Source: LSCE01 sp050485425
Lineage (GTDB): Bacteria; Pseudomonadota; Gammaproteobacteria; Nitrococcales; Aquisalimonadaceae
Assembly (NCBI GenBank): GCA_050485425.1
Contig: JBJHBJ010000004.1
Coordinates: 62,001 to 126,000, forward strand
DNA length: 64,000 bases
Reading direction: 5' to 3'
Positions 58,427 through 64,000 of the stretch are shown in pieces. How positions within the stretch are numbered: the stretch's first letter is position 1; each line of letters begins with the position of its first letter. Made by a program: the position numbers and the translations under genes. The notes beneath the pieces are model-generated. The model did not search any database, was not told the DNA's origin, and saw only the letters and a program-made list of their open reading frames with translations.

Positions 58427-60853
58427 TCAGTACGTGTACCGCAAGGTCAGCATGACGTTGCGCGGTTCCCCGTAATGACTGCCCCGGCTGTTGCCGGCCA
58501 CACGAGCGTAATATTTCCGGTCGGTCAGGTTTCTGCCGTTAAGTACGACATCCATGTGCCGGTTGAAGCGATAGCCTGCCATGGCCGATATCAGGGTGTA
58601 TCCGCCCTGAGACCAGCGGGTGTCGCCGCTTTCGGCATAGATGCCGCTGGTGGTGCGCAGCCCAGCGCCCACGCGCCAGCCCTGGTCCCGGTTGTCGGAG
58701 AAGCGGTAGCGGGTCCACAGGTTGAGGTTGTGCCGGGGCGTTTCCGGGGACAGGGCGAGCCCTTCCGTATTCGGATCGCGCAGGTATTCGGTGCGGGTGT
58801 AGGCGTAGCCTGCGGTGACGTCCCAGCGCGGTAGCACGTTGCCGCCCACCTCCAGTTCCACGCCCTCGCTGCGTGCCTTGCCGGCGGCAACGGACGCCCC
58901 TGGGGCGTCGGTGTCGGCCACGGCCCGATCCTGATCGGTGATGCGGAACACCGCGGCGTGCCAGTTGAGCCGCTGACCAAGGTGTTCGCCCTTGATGCCC
59001 AGTTCCACCTGGTTTCCGGTTCGTGGATCCAGTGCGTTCCCGCTGGCATCCTCAGCCGTTTGCGGCTGAAAGATGCTGCTGTAGCTGCCGTAAAGCGACA
59101 GTGACTGGCTCAGGTCCTGGATCACGCCGGCATAGGGCGTGAATTCCCGGGTGATGCGAAAGCTGTTGTCCGGGTTCAGCCGGTTTCGCACTTTCCACCA
59201 ACTCAGCCGGCCTCCCGCGACGATCGCAGTGGTATCGGTGATATGGAAATGCCCCTGGGTGTAGAGGCCGGTTTCATCGGTTTTGGTGTTGCTGCTGGGT
59301 GCCAACGTGAACGCCGGTCGAGGTGTGCTCCGGTCCGGGTTGCGGATGTCGCGCTCGATGTACTGTGGATCGCCTGGACCCCAGGCAAAATGGTGATCGC
59401 TGATGCGGTGACTGACGCCGACGGTGACTCGGTGAACGCGGCCGAACAGCGCCAGCGGCGTGGTCAGGTAGGCATCGGCGAACTGGTCCTCGTATCGGGC
59501 GTCTTCCCCCCATTGGAAGAATTCCGCGGTGCTGGAACCGGGTTCCACGAAGGAAGAGCCCGCGCTGCTTTGAATCATCTCCGAGCGGCGTTCGGTGTGG
59601 CTGGCGTGCAGGTGCAGGTCGGCGCCGTTGTCCAGCGCCACGTCCAGTTCCAGGAAGTAGCGTTCGAGGCGTTCATCCCGGCGATCCCACCGTGCGCCCA
59701 GGTAGGTCGAGCGGCTCACGTCCACCAGGCTGCCGTCCGAACGGTTGGGAATGCCGAAATGGGGTCGCGATTCGCCGTCCTGAATAATGATGCCGGCGGA
59801 TGCCGTTACCGCTGACGTCAGATCATATTCCAGGGTGCCGTAGCCCAGCTTGCGGGTGGAGTAGACGTGGTCGATGTAGGAGTCGCGGTCATCGTAGACC
59901 AGCACGGCGCGCCCACGGAGGCGGCCGGAATCAGTCAGGGCGCCGGTCACGTCCAGCTCCGCCCGGTAGGCATTCCAGGAGCCGACAGACGCAGACAGTC
60001 CCACGCCGGTGGTTTCCAGGGCGCGTTTGCGGACCAGGTTGATGCTGCCGCTGGGCTCGCCTGAGCCTTGCAGCAGACCGCTGGGGCCGCGCAGGACTTC
60101 CACCCGATCGGCGATAGCGGTATCGAAGCCGACGTCCCGAACGCCTAGCTGGTTCCGAATGGGACTGCCATCGATCAGCAATGTGCCGAGAGGGTAACCC
60201 CGCGAACTGAAGTTGAACGCCGTGGGACCGAACGGTTCCACGGTCATGCCCGTGGTTTGTTCGATGGCCTGGGCCAGGGTGGTTGTGCCCTGATCGTCCA
60301 TGCGCTCGCGTGTAATCACACTGACGGACTGTGGAACATCGCGAACGGACTGGCTGCCCCGGCCGATCGTGACCTGGCTTGAGGTGTAGCTGCCCGAACC
60401 CTCGGTGGTGGAGAGTGGGGCCGCGGTGATTGTTAGCGGCTCGAGCTGTGTGCTGCTGTCCGGGGCGCGCTCCACCGCCACGGTGGTGGTATCGACGAAA
60501 CGCGCTCGGAGGCCGGTGCCGCTCAGCAGCCGGTCCAGCGCCTCCGGGGCGGTGTGGTTTCCTTGAACGCCGGGGCTTTCACGGCCCCGGGTCAGTGCGG
60601 AGTCCACGGAGATGAGCAGGCCGGTCTGCCCGCCGAAGTCGATCAATGCCTGGTCCAGCGGCCCGGCCGGAACGGCGAAGTTCCGGGTTGACGTCTGCTC
60701 GGGTGGTTCCGTCTCCGCTGTGGCGGCAATGGGGATACCGGTAAGAGCCAGCGCTGCGCAAAGCGCGATGCCCGGCAGCGCGCCAGGGCTGCCTGTGCGC
60801 GCCGGGTGTTCGGTGGCCTTGGTGAGTGCGAGGGGTGGAAACGTCAACGGCAT
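58427..60853 (-). CDS. TonB-dependent siderophore receptor with STN domain
   Basis: 808 residues from ATG 60853 (GGAAG ahead); a start 24 bases upstream at 60877 is nearly as good. Signal peptide (LPGIALCAALALTGIPIAATA), STN domain (about residues 48-118, TRNFAVPAGPLDQALIDFGG), TonB box-like LEPLTITAA, plug (QSVSVITRERMDDQG, FSSRGYPLGTLLIDGSPIRN, VEVLRGPSGLLQGSGEPSGS) and a barrel ending LTLRYTY. Resembles FpvA/FoxA-type ferri-siderophore receptors of the FecA signalling class. It is the receptor closest to the FecI/FecR genes. A 31-bp motif shared with the adjacent receptor lies upstream. Confidence 0.88.
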   Translation of the reverse strand: MPLTFPPLALTKATEHPARTGSPGALPGIALCAALALTGIPIAATAETEPPEQTSTRNFAVPAGPLDQALIDFGGQTGLLISVDSALTRGRESPGVQGNHTAPEALDRLLSGTGLRARFVDTTTVAVERAPDSSTQLEPLTITAAPLSTTEGSGSYTSSQVTIGRGSQSVRDVPQSVSVITRERMDDQGTTTLAQAIEQTTGMTVEPFGPTAFNFSSRGYPLGTLLIDGSPIRNQLGVRDVGFDTAIADRVEVLRGPSGLLQGSGEPSGSINLVRKRALETTGVGLSASVGSWNAYRAELDVTGALTDSGRLRGRAVLVYDDRDSYIDHVYSTRKLGYGTLEYDLTSAVTASAGIIIQDGESRPHFGIPNRSDGSLVDVSRSTYLGARWDRRDERLERYFLELDVALDNGADLHLHASHTERRSEMIQSSAGSSFVEPGSSTAEFFQWGEDARYEDQFADAYLTTPLALFGRVHRVTVGVSHRISDHHFAWGPGDPQYIERDIRNPDRSTPRPAFTLAPSSNTKTDETGLYTQGHFHITDTTAIVAGGRLSWWKVRNRLNPDNSFRITREFTPYAGVIQDLSQSLSLYGSYSSIFQPQTAEDASGNALDPRTGNQVELGIKGEHLGQRLNWHAAVFRITDQDRAVADTDAPGASVAAGKARSEGVELEVGGNVLPRWDVTAGYAYTRTEYLRDPNTEGLALSPETPRHNLNLWTRYRFSDNRDQGWRVGAGLRTTSGIYAESGDTRWSQGGYTLISAMAGYRFNRHMDVVLNGRNLTDRKYYARVAGNSRGSHYGEPRNVMLTLRYTY

Positions 60854-60923
60854 CGGTTCTTCCGTCCTTGTTGTCATGGCTGTCCCGGCGCGTCCATCCG
60901 GACGGCGTTGCAGGTCTTCATCG

Positions 60924-60954
60924 GGTATGCCAATCGAGAAAGGAAAAACTGCCG
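60924..60954 (-). promoter_or_regulatory. Shared receptor upstream motif, copy 2
   Basis: Differs from the copy at 58383-58413 at three positions only. On the minus strand it begins CGGCAGTTTTTCC and ends CTCGATTGGCATACC, 70 bases before the start at 60853 (46 before the alternative start at 60877). The same relative placement ahead of two STN receptors supports a regulatory role. Confidence 0.5.
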
Positions 60955-61006
60955 ATCGGGGACGGGGAAGTGAGCGGGTGCCGGCTGGTGCCGGCACCCG
61001 GGCGGG

Positions 61007-61136
61007 TCAGTTGCGGGGTTCGCGGCGCAGGAGCAGCACGGTGCCGACGGCGAACAGGGCGGACCAGCCGACCAGCGCCAGCAGGATGGCCCAGGGGCTG
61101 CGCGGCCGGGTCTGCGGCGGCTGGTGCCGAACGCAA
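61007..61136 (-). pseudogene. C-terminal remnant of a membrane protein
   Basis: On the minus strand an open frame without a start codon reads SPWAILLALVGWSALFAV followed by GTVLLLRREPRN and a TGA stop: a single well-formed transmembrane helix with a positively charged end, as at the C-terminus of an inner-membrane protein. Upstream the frame runs into a solitary IS5-type inverted-repeat end and then into the stop codon of fecR. It looks like the tail of a gene whose body was deleted at the repeat. The parent family cannot be named; a PepSY-type or other iron-locus membrane protein is possible. Confidence 0.5.
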
Positions 61137-61145
61137 CGCGAGCGC

Positions 61146-61169
61146 GGGAATTGATCAGCGCCTCCCTAG
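61146..61169. repeat. Solitary terminal inverted repeat of the IS5-type element
   Basis: GGGAATTGATCAGCGCCTCC followed by CTAG matches the right end of the miniature element at 55839-55862 at 22 of 24 positions, including the CTAG. The inner flank (CGCGAGCGC) is also similar. No opposite end is found within several hundred bases. The CTAG supplies the TAG stop codon of the fecR gene at 61166. Confidence 0.6.
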
Positions 61170-62158
61170 GCAGGGATCACCTCGGCCCACAGCTGCGTAA
61201 TGCGGCGGACGCGCACGGGAAGGGTGTGGGCAAGTGCGTCCAGTACCCTGTCCGGAGCAGCCAGCGGGAAGGTGCCTGTAACGCGCAGGCCGGCGACTGC
61301 CGGAGCGCATCGGGTGATGCCGTGACGATGGCGGGCGAGTTCGCGGACAAGATCGCCGAGCGGGCGCCGTTCCGCGATCAGCATGCCCTGCGTCCAGGCA
61401 GTGGCGGTGGCGTCCGCGGGTTCTGCAGCGGTTACGCCCGCGGCGTCGAACCGTGCCTGGTGGCCGGCCGTGATGCGACTGACCGGGCTGCTCTTCCGGG
61501 GCCGGATCAGCACCTGGCCGGATTCCACCTGGACCAGGGTCCGGGTCTGGTCGGGGTAGCGGCGGACCGTGAAGCGGGTACCGGCGGGCTCGGCGGAGCC
61601 GTCCGCCGTGGTGACCGTCAGTCGGCTTCCCGAGGCGGTGATGACCTGGATCTCGCCGCCATGGAGCAGCAGGCGGCGACGGTCGCCGTCGGTGTGAACA
61701 TCCAAGGCGGTGGCGGTATTGAGCAACAGCCGGCTGCCGTCCTCCAGCATGACCAAACGGCGCTCCCCGACGCCGGTGCGGTGATCAGCCAGGTATTGCC
61801 GGACGGCAGGCTGCTCGCGGGCAAACCAGGTGGCCAGGCCGATGGCCCCGAGCGCCGCCAGCCCCTTGAGGGTGCGCCGCCGGGAGCGGGAGATACGCTC
61901 CCCGCCTTGCAGGGCGGAAAGCGCTACATCGGAATCGGTGTTCTCGGTGAGCTGGCGCATCGAATTGAGCAAGTCGCCCATCCGTTCCCAGGCGAGAGTG
62001 TGATCCGGGTGTGCCTGCCGCCATTGCTCGGCAGCAGCTCGGTCGTCGGTGCTGGCCTGGCCGGACAGAAGCAGCACCTGCCAGGCAGCGGCCTGGTCGA
62101 CGACCGCCGACGGGAGTCCGCGGTCGCCTTGATCGCTGCTCTGCGCCTGCTGGCTCAT
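61166..62158 (-). CDS. FecR-type anti-sigma factor / signal transducer
   Basis: 330 residues. A cytoplasmic N-terminal domain (about 15-60, DUF4880 type, EQWRQAHPDHTLAWERM), one transmembrane helix (about 97-115, LKGLAALGAIGLATWFA), the periplasmic FecR domain (about 130-225, RRLVMLEDGSRLLLNTATAL) and a C-terminal STN-like domain (about 250-328). It holds the cognate FecI sigma factor until an STN receptor signals ligand. Its start overlaps the fecI stop as ATGA. The TAG stop lies in the CTAG of a solitary IS5-type repeat end, so the natural C-terminus may have been altered by a few residues. Confidence 0.88.
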   Translation of the reverse strand: MSQQAQSSDQGDRGLPSAVVDQAAAWQVLLLSGQASTDDRAAAEQWRQAHPDHTLAWERMGDLLNSMRQLTENTDSDVALSALQGGERISRSRRRTLKGLAALGAIGLATWFAREQPAVRQYLADHRTGVGERRLVMLEDGSRLLLNTATALDVHTDGDRRRLLLHGGEIQVITASGSRLTVTTADGSAEPAGTRFTVRRYPDQTRTLVQVESGQVLIRPRKSSPVSRITAGHQARFDAAGVTAAEPADATATAWTQGMLIAERRPLGDLVRELARHRHGITRCAPAVAGLRVTGTFPLAAPDRVLDALAHTLPVRVRRITQLWAEVIPA

Positions 62159-62676
62159 ACGCCGTCCTCGTAGATGACCGTGTAACAGTGCCGGATCGTC
62201 CGCAGCATGGCTTTTTGCACAACGTTGACGGTGAGATCCAATTGCTCGGCGATACGCGGGTAGGTGAGTCCGTCGAGTTGGGAGAGCAGGAAGATCTCCC
62301 GATTCCGGCGGGGCAGACCGTCCAGCATCCTGTCGATGCGTTCCAGAGCTTCCAGAACCAGTTCCCGCTGCTCCGGGGAGGGCGTTACCGGATCGGGCCG
62401 CGCGGCCAGTGCCTCCAGGTAGGCTTGTTCAATGGCCCGGCGGCGCCAGTGGTTGACCAGGAGGCCGTGCGCCACGGTGCGCAGGTAGGCGCGGGGTTCC
62501 TGCAGATCCTCCGGGGCACAGCGCCTGGTTATCAGCCGCAGAAAGGTGTCGTGGGCCAGGTCGGCGGCGCTCTGGGAACATCCGAGCTTGTGACGCAGCC
62601 AGTTGACCAGCCAGCCGTGGTGGTCGGTGTAGAGCAGGGTGAGTCCCTGGCCGTTGACTGTCGTGCGATGCCGCAT
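62155..62676 (-). CDS. FecI-type ECF sigma factor
   Basis: 173 residues from ATG 62676, with AAGGA 8 bases ahead. Sigma region 2 (SAADLAHDTFLRLIT, then YLRTVAHGLLVNHWRR) and region 4 (GLPRRNREIFLLSQLDGLTY, then RIAEQLDLTVNVVQKAM) are those of iron-starvation ECF sigma factors. It is coupled by ATGA to the downstream FecR gene and starts 12 bases after the upstream fecR2 stop. Expected to drive one or more of the STN receptors encoded next. Confidence 0.9.
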   Translation of the reverse strand: MRHRTTVNGQGLTLLYTDHHGWLVNWLRHKLGCSQSAADLAHDTFLRLITRRCAPEDLQEPRAYLRTVAHGLLVNHWRRRAIEQAYLEALAARPDPVTPSPEQRELVLEALERIDRMLDGLPRRNREIFLLSQLDGLTYPRIAEQLDLTVNVVQKAMLRTIRHCYTVIYEDGV

Positions 62677-62687
62677 GCCGGAGTCCT

Positions 62688-63647
62688 TCAGACAGGGGAG
62701 ACGCGAACCCACCAGCGGGTCAGGTGCACGACCCTGATGGGCAGCGTCTGCTCGAGGGCGTCCAGAACCCGGTCGGTGTCCGCCAGCGGATAGGCGCCGA
62801 CCAGCCGTATGGCTGACACGTGGTCGTGGCACTGGATGACGCCGTGCCGGTAGCGGGACAGCTCGTTCAGGAAGACGTCGAGTCTCATGTTGTCCGCGAG
62901 CAGGGTCCCGCGCTGCCAGGCAGTCTGCCCTGCCTGTGCGGCCCGCACCGGGTCAACGCTGTTACTGTTGAACGTTGTGCTCTCCCCGGCCTTGAGCGTA
63001 ACGGTGCTGGTGCTGCGGGCGGGGGTGAGATCCACCCGGCCGGTCTCGACGGTTACTCGCGTTGCGTTCCCTTCATCGCGGACGCTGAATCGGGTACCCA
63101 GTGGACTCACCCAGCCTGAGCCGGTACGCACGACCAGCGGCCGGGCGTCCGGTGCGGTCTCTACCAGGATTTCGCCGCTCAGGAGCTTCAGGTGCCGCCG
63201 CCGTGTGTCGAAATCCACGGTGAGTGCGCTGGCGGTGTTCAGCCAGACGCGGGTTCCATCGGCCAGGGCGATCTCCCTGATTTCACCGACGGCTGTCCGG
63301 AAATCGGCATGCATGGTGCGGAGTGGCGTGAACTCCCAGCCGATCCACGCGGCGGGGGCGATGACGGCCAGCCCGGCCAGTCCTTTCAGTACGCGCCGCC
63401 GATGAGGATTGGTTCCCTCCCTCAGGGCGGTGCCGGCAGGCTGACCTGGAAGGGAGCGCAATTGTTGGTCGATGGACTCTGCCAGCGCCCAGGCTTGCCG
63501 GTGTCTTTCATCAGCCTCGAGCCACTCGCGCCAACGCCGGTGATCCTGCTCGTCGGCCTGCTCGTTGCGCAGTATGGCGAACCATTCGGCCGCCTGTTCG
63601 AGCGTGTCGGGGCCCAGCAGATCGCCATCACGCGGGGGATAGCTCAT
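62688..63647 (-). CDS. FecR-type anti-sigma factor / signal transducer
   Basis: 319 residues from ATG 63647, which overlaps the stop of the preceding sigma gene as ATGA. N-terminal DUF4880-type domain (about 15-60, RRWREWLEADERHRQAWALA), transmembrane helix (about 83-100, VLKGLAGLAVIAPAAWIGW), FecR domain (about 115-215, IREIALADGTRVWLNTASAL) and C-terminal STN-like segment ending RWWVRVSPV. It is a paralogue of the FecR encoded downstream, with the same layout but clearly different sequence, so each probably serves its own sigma factor and receptor. Confidence 0.88.
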   Translation of the reverse strand: MSYPPRDGDLLGPDTLEQAAEWFAILRNEQADEQDHRRWREWLEADERHRQAWALAESIDQQLRSLPGQPAGTALREGTNPHRRRVLKGLAGLAVIAPAAWIGWEFTPLRTMHADFRTAVGEIREIALADGTRVWLNTASALTVDFDTRRRHLKLLSGEILVETAPDARPLVVRTGSGWVSPLGTRFSVRDEGNATRVTVETGRVDLTPARSTSTVTLKAGESTTFNSNSVDPVRAAQAGQTAWQRGTLLADNMRLDVFLNELSRYRHGVIQCHDHVSAIRLVGAYPLADTDRVLDALEQTLPIRVVHLTRWWVRVSPV

Positions 63648-64000
63648 GCGTGGTCCGCCTGAGCGAGGAGCAGGCATTGGAACATGGCCTGCGCCATGTA
63701 TTTCTTGACCATGCGCTCCGAAACGCCGAGCGCGGTACCGATCTGGCGGTAGGTCATCCGTTCCAGGCGGGACATCAGGAAGGCCTGACGTACCCTGGCT
63801 GGCAGGTTTCGCAGCATGTCGTCGATCTGTCCCAGGGTTTCCAGGATGACGTGGTGCTCTTCCGCGGAGATCTCCCGGGCTTGTGGATGATGCTGGAGTG
63901 CGTCCAGATAGGCGCGCTCGATGTCCTGCCGCCGCCAGTGATTCGCCAGTAATCCGCGAGCGATCCTGCCCAGATAGGCCCTTGGCTGTTCTATGGCGTT
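63644..64000 (-). CDS. FecI-type ECF sigma factor, C-terminal part
   Basis: The last 118 residues; the gene begins beyond the right edge. The end of region 2 (RAYLGRIARGLLANHWRR) and all of region 4 (LPARVRQAFLMSRLERMTYR, then QIGTALGVSERMVKKYMAQA) are clear. It is translationally coupled to the FecR gene by an ATGA overlap, and heads a fecI-fecR-fecI-fecR series followed by the TonB receptors. Confidence 0.88.
   Translation of the reverse strand, partial: NAIEQPRAYLGRIARGLLANHWRRQDIERAYLDALQHHPQAREISAEEHHVILETLGQIDDMLRNLPARVRQAFLMSRLERMTYRQIGTALGVSERMVKKYMAQAMFQCLLLAQADHA

Noticed and set aside
1..64000. CRISPR arrays, tRNA or rRNA genes, and an intact transposase or integrase.
   Set aside because: No regularly spaced direct repeats, cloverleaf-like genes or recombinase motifs were seen on reading; the only mobile traces are the miniature element and the solitary repeat end.

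Overview
The window is high-GC DNA with dense same-strand operons, frequent ATGA start/stop overlaps and Shine-Dalgarno leaders. The gene content (FadL, FadE, DctBD, MaeB, PbpC, FecI/FecR, many TonB receptors) indicates a Gram-negative, aerobic or facultative proteobacterium, most likely a gammaproteobacterium of the Halomonadaceae/Ectothiorhodospiraceae kind. That placement is inferred from gene content and style, not from a marker gene. I saw no tRNA, rRNA, CRISPR array or intact transposase gene.

Positions 1-15.5 kb. The left edge holds the start of a PAS-domain activator, translationally coupled to a degenerate REC-REC-GGDEF-EAL protein. Next come an AraC regulator and a fatty-acid locus on the + strand: FadL porin, hotdog thioesterase, FadE acyl-CoA dehydrogenase, FATP-type acyl-CoA ligase, thiolase, FabG4-like ketoacyl reductase and MaoC hydratase. 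A convergent TetR regulator closes it. Together these can run a complete acyl-CoA cycle without FadB. An ankyrin-like protein and a possible small membrane protein follow.

Positions 15.5-22.3 kb. A Fur-box-preceded, tightly coupled operon encodes a TonB receptor, a secreted and membrane-anchored CobN-like chelatase, an ExbB-like channel protein and a 96-residue ExbD-like DUF2149 protein. This layout matches the hmuRSTU part of the Bacteroidota heme-uptake loci and is the most interesting system in the window. Positions 22.4-35.7 kb hold three coupled genes for giant periplasmic proteins: a 1720-residue unknown protein with repeated beta-domain motifs, a thioester-containing bacterial alpha-2-macroglobulin and PBP1C. 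This looks like an envelope defence and repair module.

Positions 35.8-50.8 kb. This stretch holds a methyltransferase, a porin, a stand-alone LysR DNA-binding domain, a DctB/DctD two-component system divergent from a TAXI-TRAP transporter operon that ends in malic enzyme, a DUF3649-PepSY-DUF3325 iron-reductase-type trio and a glutamine amidotransferase.

Positions 50.8-64 kb form an iron-uptake island on the - strand: four consecutive TonB-dependent receptors (three with an N-terminal STN signalling domain) and two FecI/FecR sigma/anti-sigma pairs. A 268-bp IS5-type miniature element with 20-bp terminal repeats and CTAG duplications sits directly upstream of one receptor. A solitary copy of its end lies at the 3' end of one fecR gene, beside the broken tail of a membrane protein. 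Two receptors share a 31-bp upstream motif that is a candidate promoter for one of the FecI sigma factors.
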